A DNA stretch of 64,000 bases, taken from assembly GCF_041346945.1 (NCBI RefSeq), contig NZ_CP166850.1, forward strand, positions 4,588,001 through 4,652,000, written 5' to 3'. The notes under the pieces are model-generated. The model was not told where the DNA came from and did not search any database. It saw only the letters and a list, made by a program, of their open reading frames with translations. Positions 52,860-63,475 of the stretch are shown in pieces. Made by a program: the position numbers and the translations under genes. This DNA comes from Amycolatopsis sp. cg9. Its GTDB lineage: Bacteria; Actinomycetota; Actinomycetes; Mycobacteriales; Pseudonocardiaceae. Every line of letters starts with the position of its first letter. Position 1 is the first letter of the stretch.

Positions 52860-54425
52860 TCAGGCGGCGGTGACCTCTTCGCTCTCGCCCACGGCTTCGG
52901 CTTCGGCCGCCTTCGGGTCCGGCGTGCGGTGCCGCAGCGCCAGCAACCCGCCCACGACCAGCGTGATCACCACGCCCAGCAGCGTGTACCACGGGTACGC
53001 CAGGGCCACGCGATCCCCGGCCGCCTTCGAGAAGTCGATCCCGATGAGCCCGCCGGTCTTCGCGCTGAACTTCACCCCGAGGATGACGAACGCCATCACC
53101 ACGACCGTGGCCACGAACGCGATGATCGCGTCCACCTGCCGGGCCTTCTTGATCAGCAGGCCGAGCAGGAACGACCCGAGCAGCGCGCCGTAGGTGTAGC
53201 CGGTGATGGCGAGGCCCAGCTCGATGACCGAGTTCTTCGTGGTGGAGAACAGCGAAGCGAACACCGCGAACACGACGGCCCAGATGAGCGTCCACATGCG
53301 ACCGTGCTTGAGCAGCTTCGAATCTTCGGGCGCACGCTTGGTGAACCGCTGGTAGAGATCGGCCACGGTGGACGTCGAGAGCGCGTTGAGCGCCGACGCC
53401 AAAGCACCCATCGTCGACGCGAGCACGCCCGCGATGAGCAGCCCCGAGACCCCGACCGGCAGGTCGTCGATGATGAACCGCGAGAACACGTCGTCCGGGC
53501 TCTGCAGGCCGAGCTGGGCGACCGACTTGCGGCCGTTGAACACCCACAGCATCGCCCCGACCAGCAGGAACAGCGCGAACTGGATGGTGACGATGATGCC
53601 GCTGCCGATCAGCGCCTTCTGGCCGTCGCGCAGGCTGCGCGTGGCCATCAGCCGCTGCGCGATCAGCTGGTCGGCGCCGTGCGAGGCCATCGACAGCGCC
53701 GCGCCGCCGAGCACCGCCGTGATGAACGCGTACGGGCTGGTGAGCAGGTTCTTCGTGAAGTCGACGAGCATGAACTTGCCGTCCGCCGACGCCTGCGTGG
53801 CCCAGTCGGCGGGCAGCTTGTTCAGCAGCACGATCGCGGCCACCGCCGCGCCGCCGAGGTAGAGGGTCAGCTGGATGACGTCGACCCAGACGACCGCCTT
53901 GATCCCGCCGATGTAGGCGTAGATCAGCGTCAGCGCGGTCAGGATCACCACGATCACCCAGTAGTCCAGGTGGATGTTGTAGTGCCCGAGGATCACCTTG
54001 ATCGGGATCGCGCCGGCGAACAGGCGCACGCCCTCGGCGAGCAGCCGGGTGATCACGAACGTCACCGACGCCGTGCCCTGCAGCCCCGAGCCGAACCGCT
54101 TCCCGAGGAACGCGTACGCGCTCACGAGGTTGCCGCGGAAGTACCGCGGCAGCAGCACGAACGCGGCGACCGTCCGGCCGATGATGTAGCCGAAGGCCAG
54201 CTGCAGGAACAGGAACGCGTTGCCGAAGACGAGGCCCGGCGTGCTGATCACGGTCAGCGTCGAGGTCTCCGTGGCCACCACGGACAGCATCACCGCGCCC
54301 CACGGCAGGCTGCGCTCGCCGACGAAGTAGTCGGCCGCCGACCGTTGCTTCCGGCCGACGAGCACGCCTATCAGCGGCATCGCCGCCAGGTAGACCACGA
54401 TGATCGCGAGGTCAACACCGCGCAT
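52860..54425 (-). CDS. Sodium:solute symporter family transporter
   Basis: This 521-residue SSS-family transporter has about 13 hydrophobic helices. It starts MRGVDLAIIVVYLAAMPLIGVLVGRKQRS, with SAADYFVGERSLPW and the GGIKAVVWVDVIQ segment typical of the family; the C-terminus is acidic. It uses the sodium gradient to import a sugar, sugar acid or similar solute. It lies 17 bases downstream of anmK on the same strand, so a peptidoglycan amino sugar is a reasonable but unproven substrate. Confidence 0.87.
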   Translation of the reverse strand: MRGVDLAIIVVYLAAMPLIGVLVGRKQRSAADYFVGERSLPWGAVMLSVVATETSTLTVISTPGLVFGNAFLFLQLAFGYIIGRTVAAFVLLPRYFRGNLVSAYAFLGKRFGSGLQGTASVTFVITRLLAEGVRLFAGAIPIKVILGHYNIHLDYWVIVVILTALTLIYAYIGGIKAVVWVDVIQLTLYLGGAAVAAIVLLNKLPADWATQASADGKFMLVDFTKNLLTSPYAFITAVLGGAALSMASHGADQLIAQRLMATRSLRDGQKALIGSGIIVTIQFALFLLVGAMLWVFNGRKSVAQLGLQSPDDVFSRFIIDDLPVGVSGLLIAGVLASTMGALASALNALSTSTVADLYQRFTKRAPEDSKLLKHGRMWTLIWAVVFAVFASLFSTTKNSVIELGLAITGYTYGALLGSFLLGLLIKKARQVDAIIAFVATVVVMAFVILGVKFSAKTGGLIGIDFSKAAGDRVALAYPWYTLLGVVITLVVGGLLALRHRTPDPKAAEAEAVGESEEVTAA

Positions 54426-54442
54426 GGAAGTTCTCCTACCGT

Positions 54443-55651
54443 CTATCCGGCCTTCTCCGCGACTCGCAACCGCGTCACGGTGCCCCCCAGCGGGGCGGGA
54501 AGGATCAGGGGCCCGGCGCCCGGGACGAGCGCGCCGAGCAGGCGCGGGCCGCGCGCACCGGTTGCCGACGGCACCGTACCGGGCACGCCGCACCAGGTGA
54601 GCCAGCCCAGCAGGGCGGTCAGGTACGCCTCCTTGCCGGCGCCGGGCAGCCCGAGGTCGTCGCTGGTCTTGAGCACCGCGGACGGCAGGTTCCGGGTGAG
54701 GGCCGTCATGAGGGCCGGGTTCCGGATGCCGCCGCCGGAGGCGATGACGATCGTGACGCCGTGGCGCAGGCACTGGTCGGCCACCGTCACGGCGGTCAGC
54801 TCGGTCAGCGTCGCGAGCAGGTCGCCCGCGTCGACCGGGCCGAGGCCGGCCAGCGCGGCGTCGAGGTAGGTCTCGTTGAAGTGCTCCTTGCCGGTCGACT
54901 TCGGCGGCGCGGCGGCGAAGTAGGGGTCGGCGAGCAGCCGGGCGAGCAGGTCGGAGCGCACCGAGCCGCCGAGCGCGAGCCGCCCGTCGACGTCGCTGCG
55001 GTGCCCGGTGACGCGGTGGGCGGCGAGGTCGAGCAGGGCGTTGGCGGGGCCGGTGTCGTAGGCGATCGCCGGTTCGCCGTCGGCGACGACGGTGATGTTG
55101 GCGATGCCGCCGAGGTTGAGCGCCGCGACCGGGCGCCCGGTGTCCTGGGCGAGGCCGCGCAGCCACAGCTGGTCGAGCGTGCTCGCCAGGGGAGCGCCGT
55201 GCCCGCCCGCGGCGACGTCGCGGGCCCGCAGGTCGGCGAGCACCGGCAGCCCGGTGCGCTCGGCGATCCAGGCGGGCTGGCCGAGCTGCAGCGTGCCGCG
55301 GACGTGGCCGTCCTCGACCCAGTGGAACACCGTCTGGCCCAGGGAGGCGACCAGGTCCGCGGTGCCACCGGCGAGCTCCACGGCGCCGCGCAGGGCCGCG
55401 TCGGCGAACGCCTGGCCGACGCCGGTGTCGAGCCGCGTCAGCTCGCCGGCGGTGCACGGGTTCGGCGGCAGGGCGGCCAGGAGGGCTTCGCGCAGCGGTT
55501 CCGGGTACGGGACGTCGAGCTCGCCGAGCGGGGTGAGGACCACCGTGTCGCCCTCGGCGCGCAGGTCGGCGGCGGCCACGTCGATGCCGTCGACCGACGT
55601 GCCCGAAATCAGCCCGATCACCCGGAAGCCGTGGTTGGCGCGAATCCCCAT
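54443..55651 (-). CDS. anmK: Anhydro-N-acetylmuramic acid kinase
   Basis: This 402-residue kinase phosphorylates and opens 1,6-anhydro-N-acetylmuramic acid to MurNAc-6-phosphate in peptidoglycan recycling. Visible marks are the N-terminal phosphate loop GLISGTSVDGIDVA, the GHGAPLASTLDQLW substrate segment, LNLGGIANITVV and the ASGGGIRNPALM adenosine loop. I use ATG 55651; a GTG ten codons inside is possible, and no clear ribosome-binding site marks either. Confidence 0.92.
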   Translation of the reverse strand: MGIRANHGFRVIGLISGTSVDGIDVAAADLRAEGDTVVLTPLGELDVPYPEPLREALLAALPPNPCTAGELTRLDTGVGQAFADAALRGAVELAGGTADLVASLGQTVFHWVEDGHVRGTLQLGQPAWIAERTGLPVLADLRARDVAAGGHGAPLASTLDQLWLRGLAQDTGRPVAALNLGGIANITVVADGEPAIAYDTGPANALLDLAAHRVTGHRSDVDGRLALGGSVRSDLLARLLADPYFAAAPPKSTGKEHFNETYLDAALAGLGPVDAGDLLATLTELTAVTVADQCLRHGVTIVIASGGGIRNPALMTALTRNLPSAVLKTSDDLGLPGAGKEAYLTALLGWLTWCGVPGTVPSATGARGPRLLGALVPGAGPLILPAPLGGTVTRLRVAEKAG

Positions 55652-55792
55652 CCGGAGGGGTTTAGTGCAGGTCCGACGTGTGACGCAACCCACTTGGTGA
55701 AGTCTTGGCCCAATCGGGATCCACGTTGTTGCGAATTGCCTGTGCGGACGGGGTGTCCGGTGGGCGCGGGTGCGGATGAAAGGATGGGTCCC

Positions 55793-57070
55793 GTGTCGAG
55801 CACCTGGTTCCTGTTCGTAGTCCTCGCCGTCGTCGTGCTGGTCGCCCTCCTGGTGACCGGCCTGCTGGTCGCGCGCAAGCGCCGGATCAGCCTGGACGCC
55901 AAGCGCGAGGTCGAGGAGAAACCGAAGGGCGGCTCCTACGCGGCCAGCGGGGGCATCGCGCTCGCGCCCGGCGGCGAGGCTCCCGAGGTCGACCACCCGG
56001 TCGAGGACCGGCCGGAGACCGACGGCCAGCCCGCGGTCGGCGACGACGCCGCCGTGCCGCGCGATTCGGCGCAGCGCACGGTCCGCGACGTCAAGCTGCC
56101 CGAAGAGCCCGCGGAAGCCCCGGTCGTCGAGGAGATCGAGCCGGCGACCGGCCGCATGGAACGGCTGCGCGGCCGCCTGTCGAAGTCGCGCTCGGTGTTC
56201 GGGACGAGCCTGCTCGGCCTGCTCGGCGCCGGCGACCTCGACGAGGACTCCTGGCAGGACGTCGAAGACACGCTGCTGATGGCCGACCTCGGCGCGGCCA
56301 CCACGACCCAGATCGTCGAGCGCCTCCGCGACGAGCTCTCCCGGCGCGCGATCCGCTCGTCGGCCGAGGCCCGCGAGGTGCTCCACGAGGTCCTCACCGC
56401 CCAGCTGTCCACCGACAGCGAGCGCGCGGTGCGGGCGCTGCCGCACATCGTCGACGGCAAGAAGCAGCCCGCGGTGGTCCTGGTGGCCGGCGTCAACGGC
56501 ACCGGCAAGACGACGACCACGGGCAAGCTCGCCCGCGTCCTGGTCGCCCAGGACAAGACGGTGGTCCTGGGCGCGGCGGACACCTTCCGCGCGGCGGCGG
56601 CCGACCAGCTGCAGACGTGGGCCGAGCGCGTGGGCGCGGAGGTCGTCCGCGGCAAGGAAGGCGCGGACCCGGCCGCGGTGGCGTTCGACGCGGTCAAGCG
56701 CGGCGTGGACACCGGCGTGGACGCGGTCCTGGTCGACACGGCGGGCCGGCTGCACACGAAGACGGGCCTGATGGACGAGCTGGGCAAGGTCAAGCGCGTC
56801 GTGGAGAAGCAGGCGAAGGTCGACGAGGTGCTCCTCGTGCTGGACGCGACGACGGGCCAGAACGGCCTGATGCAGGCCCGGGTGTTCGCCGAGGTCATCG
56901 ACGTGACGGGCATCGTGCTGACGAAGCTGGACGGCACCGCGAAGGGCGGCATCGTGTTCCAGGTCCAGCGCGAACTGGGTGTCCCGGTGAAGCTCGTCGG
57001 GCTGGGCGAAGGGCCGGACGACCTGGCGCCGTTCGAGCCGGGCGCGTTCGTCGACGCCCTGCTCGGCTAG
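55793..57070 (+). CDS. ftsY: Signal recognition particle receptor FtsY
   Basis: This protein of about 425 residues starts with a transmembrane helix (STWFLFVVLAVVVLVALLVTG), unlike E. coli FtsY, then an acidic/variable A region and the NG GTPase domain with GVNGTGKTTTTGKLA (G1), DTFRAAA, DTAGRLHTK (G3), TKLDGTAKGG (G4) and GLGEGPDDL. It receives SRP-bound ribosomes at the membrane. GTG 55793 has an AAAGGA at suitable distance; ATG 55784 in the same frame is the alternative. It ends in a 4-base convergent overlap. Confidence 0.95.
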   Translation: MSSTWFLFVVLAVVVLVALLVTGLLVARKRRISLDAKREVEEKPKGGSYAASGGIALAPGGEAPEVDHPVEDRPETDGQPAVGDDAAVPRDSAQRTVRDVKLPEEPAEAPVVEEIEPATGRMERLRGRLSKSRSVFGTSLLGLLGAGDLDEDSWQDVEDTLLMADLGAATTTQIVERLRDELSRRAIRSSAEAREVLHEVLTAQLSTDSERAVRALPHIVDGKKQPAVVLVAGVNGTGKTTTTGKLARVLVAQDKTVVLGAADTFRAAAADQLQTWAERVGAEVVRGKEGADPAAVAFDAVKRGVDTGVDAVLVDTAGRLHTKTGLMDELGKVKRVVEKQAKVDEVLLVLDATTGQNGLMQARVFAEVIDVTGIVLTKLDGTAKGGIVFQVQRELGVPVKLVGLGEGPDDLAPFEPGAFVDALLG

Positions 57071-57537
57071 AGCCGGAACAGCGGGGTCCCGTCCGCCTTC
57101 CGCAGGCCCAGCTGCAGGATCACCGGCGCCGACGGGCGGCCCGCCGGGATGAGGCACGGGGACGTCCGGCGGGCGGCCACGGTGAGCCTGGACCAGCCGA
57201 TGCCCTGCAGGGTGCGGCGGGCCGGGTCGACCACCATCGCGGCGCCGAAGTAGGCGCCGCCCGGGACGGCGATGCGCGCCGTGTTCCCCAGCACGACCGA
57301 GAAGACCGTGCCCGTGCGGCTGCCGTCCTCCTGCAGCGTGAGGATCACCGGCGTGCGGACCTTCGCGGCCGAGTGGTGGCGCACGGAGATCTCGACGGTG
57401 CCCGCCGGGGCGCCGCCGGGACTTGGCCACGCCGGTGGCGGCGGCGAGCCGTCGAGCGCGCGGTCCACCAGTCGGTCCAGCAGGTTCGAAGCGGCGCCCT
57501 GGGCGAGCCAGGTCAGGGCACCGGTGTGCGCGTCCAT
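57067..57537 (-). CDS. Hypothetical protein (156 residues)
   Basis: Unrecognised. The N-terminal third (MDAHTGALTWLAQGAASNLLDRLVDRALDG) looks helical, followed by a Pro-rich linker and a strand-rich domain. GGAGG sits ahead of ATG 57537, supporting the start. No signal peptide or membrane segment is seen. A second-messenger or phage-like origin is not indicated. Confidence 0.65.
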   Translation of the reverse strand: MDAHTGALTWLAQGAASNLLDRLVDRALDGSPPPPAWPSPGGAPAGTVEISVRHHSAAKVRTPVILTLQEDGSRTGTVFSVVLGNTARIAVPGGAYFGAAMVVDPARRTLQGIGWSRLTVAARRTSPCLIPAGRPSAPVILQLGLRKADGTPLFRL

Positions 57538-57678
57538 GCGGCCTCCGGCGATATTCGGGTGACGGGTGCCCGCGCGGCGGCGCACACTCCCGGTATGCCC
57601 GGTTGACGCACTTCCGCTCGTGCCCCTCCCCGTAGCAGACGCTCAGAAGCCGTCATCCGCTACGAAGAGAGGACAATC

Positions 57679-58179
57679 ATGACCGCCATCCACGGCGAAC
57701 GGGTGCGGCTGCGCCCGATCGGCCCAGCGGACCGCGCCCGCGCGCACGAAATCCTGGCCACCCCGGAGGTCGCCCGCTGGTGGGGCGAGCCGGACTCGGA
57801 AACCGAAGGCATCTACACCGTCGAGGACGGCTTCCGCTGCTACGCCATCGAAGCGGACGGCGCCGTGGTCGGGCTGATCCAGAGCTGCGAGGAGCTCGAC
57901 CCGCAGTACCGCAGCGCGGGCATCGACATCGCGATCGACCCGGCCTGCCACGGCCGCGGCCTCGGCACGGACGCCCTCCGCGCCCTGGCGAGGCACCTGT
58001 TCGCCCAGGGCCACCACCGCCTGACGATCGACCCGGCGGCGGCCAACGAGCCCGCGATCCGGGTGTACACGAAGGTGGGCTTCCGGCCGGTGGGCGTGCT
58101 GCGCCGGTACGAGCGGGCGGCGGACGGCAGCTGGCACGACGGCCTGCTGATGGACCTGCTGGCGGGGGAGCTGAAGTGA
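57679..58179 (+). CDS. GNAT-family acetyltransferase (AAC(6')-like group)
   Basis: This 166-residue GNAT protein begins MTAIHGERVRLRPIGPADRARAHEIL and has the acetyl-CoA loop CHGRGLGTDALRALARHLF near 95 and ANEPAIRVYTKVGFRPVGVLRRYERAADGSWHDGLLMDLL at the end. The arrangement resembles aminoglycoside 6'-acetyltransferases and RimJ/RimL relatives. Whether it acts on antibiotics, proteins or small amines cannot be told from sequence alone. AGAGAGGACA precedes the ATG. Confidence 0.8.
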   Translation: MTAIHGERVRLRPIGPADRARAHEILATPEVARWWGEPDSETEGIYTVEDGFRCYAIEADGAVVGLIQSCEELDPQYRSAGIDIAIDPACHGRGLGTDALRALARHLFAQGHHRLTIDPAAANEPAIRVYTKVGFRPVGVLRRYERAADGSWHDGLLMDLLAGELK

Positions 58180-58183
58180 GGAG

Positions 58184-58540
58184 TCAGTCCTTGTCGATGA
58201 CCTGCTGAAGCAACCGGCTCATCTGCTCCATGTCGACATTGATCTTGGTGAACCCGCTGCGCATCTCGGCCCTGAGGTCGATGACTTCCGTCTTGAGACT
58301 TGTGATGTCCTGGCCCTGCTCTACCTGCGTTTCGCGCAACGCGTTCAGGACCTTGGTGTGGCCGGTCAAGGTCTGCTTGAAGTCGGAGACATCCCGGTCC
58401 GCCGTCCCGGCGAGGATGCGTGCGGCCGCGGCGTCCTGCCGAGTCGACCGCACCTGTTCTTCCAGAGCGGTCACGCGGGCTTCGAGATCTTCGAGTCTTG
58501 CCATGTCGTCGAGATTACCGTTGGGGTCACCTTCAGTCAC
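58184..58540 (-). CDS. Short coiled-coil hypothetical protein
   Basis: This 118-residue protein is almost entirely heptad-like helix (ARLEDLEARVTALEEQVRSTR through DLRAEMRSGFTKINVDMEQM), with no membrane segment. Small proteins of this type are frequent in actinomycetes, often in several copies, with no known role. Base composition is visibly less GC-rich than the neighbours and it uses more A/T-ending codons. ATG 58504 (MARLEDLEARV) is an alternative start. It is convergent with the GNAT gene, 4 bases apart. Confidence 0.65.
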   Translation of the reverse strand: MTEGDPNGNLDDMARLEDLEARVTALEEQVRSTRQDAAAARILAGTADRDVSDFKQTLTGHTKVLNALRETQVEQGQDITSLKTEVIDLRAEMRSGFTKINVDMEQMSRLLQQVIDKD

Positions 58541-58556
58541 TAGATATCACTCTCCG

Positions 58557-59333
58557 TCACACTGATAGTGGGGTCTGGGAGAGGCTCGCCCCCAGGGCGT
58601 CCGCCACCCGCTGCACCGCCGGGGCGATGTGCGCCACCGCCTCGGCGGTCAGCCGTCCCGACGGGCCTGACACCGACACCGCCGCCGGGACCGGTGCCCC
58701 CGGCACGGCGACGGCCACGCACCGGACCCCCAGCTCCTGCTCCGCCTCGTCCAGCGCATACCCCTGCGAAGCGATCCGCGAAAGCTCGACCGCCAGCGCG
58801 TCCGCGTCGGTGAACGTGTGCTCGGTGTACGCCGGCATGCCCGTCCGCGAGAGAAGCTCGCGCACGTCGGCCGCGGGCAGGTGTGCCAGCATCGCCTTCC
58901 CCACTCCGGTCCCGTGCGGCAGCAGCCGCCGGCCGACCTCGGTGAACATGCGCATCGAGTGCTTCGAGGGCACCTGGGCCACGTACACGACCTCGTCGCG
59001 CTCCAGGACCGCGAGGTTCGCCGTCTCGCCGACCTCCTCCACCAGCTCCGCCAGCAGTGGCCGCGCCCACGCGCCGAACTGCATGCTCGCGTTCTCGCCC
59101 AGCCTGATCAGCCGGGCGCCCAGCGCGTAGCGGCGGTTCGTGTTCTGGCGGACGTAGCCGAGGTCGACCAGGGTGCGGATCAGCCGGTGGATCGTCGGCA
59201 TCGGCAGCCCGGACAGCGTCGCCAGCTCCGACAGGCTGGCTTCGCCGCCGGTGTCCGCGAGGTGTTCCAGCAGCTCGAAGGCGCGCTGCAGGGACTGGAC
59301 GCCGCCGTCGCGACCGTTCTTCTCCGCCGGCAC
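58557..59333 (-). CDS. IclR-family regulator, AllR-like
   Basis: This 258-residue IclR regulator has a winged helix at about 10-75 (GGVQSLQRAFELLEHLADTGG, LSGLPMPTIHRLIRTLVDLGYVRQN) and an effector domain with LPHGTGVGKAMLAHLP and ELGVRCVAVAVPGAP. It is divergent from malate synthase, as is AllR of Streptomyces near aceB; AllR senses allantoin or glyoxylate-related metabolites. AAGGAGG precedes GTG 59333. A palindrome that suits an IclR dimer lies 29 bases upstream. Confidence 0.85.
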   Translation of the reverse strand: MPAEKNGRDGGVQSLQRAFELLEHLADTGGEASLSELATLSGLPMPTIHRLIRTLVDLGYVRQNTNRRYALGARLIRLGENASMQFGAWARPLLAELVEEVGETANLAVLERDEVVYVAQVPSKHSMRMFTEVGRRLLPHGTGVGKAMLAHLPAADVRELLSRTGMPAYTEHTFTDADALAVELSRIASQGYALDEAEQELGVRCVAVAVPGAPVPAAVSVSGPSGRLTAEAVAHIAPAVQRVADALGASLSQTPLSV

Positions 59334-59361
59334 GGTGGCCCTCCTTACGTCGGCGTTGAGC

Positions 59362-59376
59362 TTCCGCTATGCAGAA
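59362..59376. promoter_or_regulatory. IclR/AllR-type operator palindrome
   Basis: TTCCGCTATGCAGAA is a 15-base near-perfect palindrome (arms TTCCGC and GCAGAA, one mismatched pair) between the divergent regulator and malate synthase genes. It resembles the TTCCGC-N3-GCGGAA type recognised by IclR-family proteins. Confidence 0.65.
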
Positions 59377-59445
59377 ACTATAGTCCGGCTGGTAGAAAAC
59401 CGTAGGGCCGTTATCCAAAGATCCGAACCCTCGAGGTGTTTCCCC

Positions 59446-61023
<1,578 letters not shown>

Positions 61024-62210
61024 GTGCGTCTTCCCGAAGACGTCTACGCCGCCGCCGACGCGCGCCTGGCTTCGGCCGACGCGCGCGTCGCGGCGGCGTA
61101 CCCGGGGAGCGGCCGGGACGGCAGCCGGTGCACACGGTCTACGTGCCCGCGTCGCAGTACCGGACGCGCCTGGTCGCCGACTGGGGCAAGCAGGCGATGC
61201 GCGTGTTCGTCGAGCACGAGGACCTGCTCGGTCTCGACGCGGCCGGGTACGAACGCGTGCGCGCCAAGCTGCTCACCGAGCCGATCGAGGACCTGCGGAT
61301 CGACTTCGAGGACGGCTACGGCCGCGTCCCCGACGACGTCGAGGACGCCGCCGCGCTGGCCGCCGGGCAGACACTGGCCACCACCGGCGGGACACCGTTC
61401 TGCGGCATCCGGTTCAAGAGCTTCGAGGCGGCGACGCGCCGGCGCGGGATCCGCACCCTGGACCTGTTCCTGGGTGCGTTGCTCGACAACGGGCCGCTGC
61501 CGCCCGGGTTCGTCGTCACGCTGCCGAAGGTGACGGCGATCGAGCAGGTCTCGGTGGCGGCGGAAGTGCTGGCCCGCCTGGAATCCGCATATGACCTGCC
61601 CGGGCACAGGCTCCGGTTCGAAGTCCAGATCGAGACGGCCCAGTCCATTGTGGACCTCGACGGGACGCTCGCGGTCCCGCGGATCGTGCAGGCGGCCGAC
61701 GGCCGGTGCACGGGTCTGCACTACGGGACGTACGACTACAGCGCGGGCCTCGGCATCGCGGCGGCCTACCAGAGCATGGAGCACCCGGCGGCGGACCTCG
61801 CCAAGGGCCTGATGCAGGTCGCGGCGGCGGGCACCGGCGTCCGGCTGTCGGACGGCTCGACGAACAAGCTCCCGATCGGCGACGCGCTGCCCGCGGCGTG
61901 GGCCGAACACCTGCGCCTGGTCCGGCGGTCGCTGGAACGCGGCTTCTACCAGGGCTGGGACCTGCACCCGCACCAGCTCCCGACGCGCTTCGCGGCGACG
62001 TACACGTTCTACCGCTCGGGGTTCGTCGAGGCGGTCGAGCGGCTGACGGCGTACGCGTCGAAGGTGGCGGGCGGAGTGCTCGACGAACCGGCGACGGCAC
62101 AGGCACTGGCGGTGTACCTGCTGCGCGGCCTCGACTGCGGCGCGCTCGACGAAGGCGAGCTGCCGTTCGGCCGCCCGGAACTGGAGAAGTACGCCCGGCG
62201 CGAGGTGTGA
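61024..62210 (+). pseudogene. HpcH/HpaI aldolase-like (DUF6986) gene with a -1 frameshift
   Basis: The start (GTG 61024, directly after aceB) encodes MRLPEDVYAAADARLASADA and RVAAAYPG in one frame. The rest of the protein, from RPGRQPVHTVYVPASQYRT to EKYARREV at 62210, is in the -1 frame. One extra G in the run 61104-61107 would join the two into a product of about 395 residues. The main part resembles CitE/HpcH-type lyases (IDFEDGYGRVPDDVED, FEVQIETAQSIVDL, LHYGTYDYSAGLG). Options are a sequencing error, a real mutation, or programmed slippage at CCCGGGG (61101-61107). Confidence 0.75.
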
Positions 62211-62213
62211 GGA

Positions 62214-63440
62214 TCACTCGCCGAGCCGGGCGCGGTCGGCGGCTTCGCGGCCCGCGCCCCAGCCCTCGTGGCTCCGCACGGTCACCGACTTGTGCACCAC
62301 TTCGGGGAACCGCTTGGTGAAGGCCGACTCCACCTTCAGCTCGTGCGACGCCAGCACCGGCAGCAGCCGGGCCGCGTCGGGTGACTCCGCGATCGCCGCT
62401 TCGGCCGCCTGCTCGAGCCGCTCGCCGATCCGGGTGGCGTAGGCGACGAGGAACGACTTCCGGAACGCCCGCGACCGGCCGGCCGGGTCGGCGATCATCG
62501 CCCGCGTCGCCTGGACGAGCAGGGACGTCGTCATCAGCTCGACGGAGTCCAGGTCCGCCTCGTCGCCGACGACGGTGACGAAGCCCCAGCGCGGGTCGAA
62601 GATCGCGCGGCACCGGTCGGCCTTCGCGACGACGTGGACCAGCAGCGACTTGGCGTCGACGTACGGCGTGTCGAGCCAGATCCGGCGGGCCGCCGGCGCC
62701 TCGGGCCCGGCCTCGCCGGCTTCGACCAGCACGCGGTCGAGGGCGTACCGGGTCATCAGCTCCTGCGCCTTCGCCGAAAGGGCTTCGGCCTCCTCGGGGA
62801 ACGAGCTCGACTCGGCCTTCGCCAGCAGCGCGCGCACCCGGCCCAGCTTCTTCTCGTCGACGGCGTGGTGCGCGGGCCGTTCCGGGAGCGCCGTCCCCGG
62901 CACGGGCAGCACGGGGGTGACGGCCGGCAGGGTCAGCAGGAAACCGAGGGCTTCGATCACCGACGCCAGCGCCTCGGCGGGGGTGAGGATGTGCTTCGCC
63001 GCCCACTCCGCCAGGTGCGGCTCGGACCACCAGCGCCCGGCGCCCACCTCGGCGAGCTGCTCCCGCCAGCGCGGGTGCACCGTCTCCGGCGCGAACCGCT
63101 CGACGTGGGCGGCGAGGGTGTCGAGCACGTAGGACCGGGCGAACTCGTCGACGTGGCGGCGGGCGGCCTGGTCGAGGTCCTCGGGCAGCCAGCCGCCCCG
63201 GCAGGCTCGGGCGATCAGCTGCTCCCCGGCTTGGTGCGCGCCACTGGCCAGTTCGGCCGTCAGTTCGAGGCCGGGCGCGAGCCGCTTCGCGTGCTTCTTG
63301 GCCGCACCCGGAACACCCCGCGCGGTCTCGTAGCCGGCGGCGAGCAGCGTGTCGCGTACCTCCTCCGCCGTCGGCGACGCCCCGGCCCACGGGACGGCTT
63401 CCTCGACGGCCACGCGCTGACGGCGGTTCTTCTTGCCCAC
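62214..63440 (-). CDS. DUF2786-domain protein
   Basis: This 408-residue cytoplasmic protein contains a DUF2786 segment (KLGRVRALLAKAESSSFPEEAEALSAKAQELMTRYALD, about 215-255) between helical regions. The C-terminal part (LDSVELMTTSLLVQATRAM and RSRAFRKSFLVAYATRIGERL) is typical of the same family. The function is unknown. The frame continues upstream through the 87-base repeat, but the GTG at 63440 gives a natural start (VGKKNRRQRVAV); the extension is an artefact of the repeat. Confidence 0.8.
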   Translation of the reverse strand: MGKKNRRQRVAVEEAVPWAGASPTAEEVRDTLLAAGYETARGVPGAAKKHAKRLAPGLELTAELASGAHQAGEQLIARACRGGWLPEDLDQAARRHVDEFARSYVLDTLAAHVERFAPETVHPRWREQLAEVGAGRWWSEPHLAEWAAKHILTPAEALASVIEALGFLLTLPAVTPVLPVPGTALPERPAHHAVDEKKLGRVRALLAKAESSSFPEEAEALSAKAQELMTRYALDRVLVEAGEAGPEAPAARRIWLDTPYVDAKSLLVHVVAKADRCRAIFDPRWGFVTVVGDEADLDSVELMTTSLLVQATRAMIADPAGRSRAFRKSFLVAYATRIGERLEQAAEAAIAESPDAARLLPVLASHELKVESAFTKRFPEVVHKSVTVRSHEGWGAGREAADRARLGE

Positions 63441-63475
63441 GCAGGGAGTGTGCCGCAGCGCTCCGCCGCCCCCCG

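Noticed and set aside
52929..54869. A long plus-strand frame across the symporter gene
   Set aside because: It is antisense to a recognisable SSS transporter and encodes a His/Arg/Gln-rich low-complexity product.
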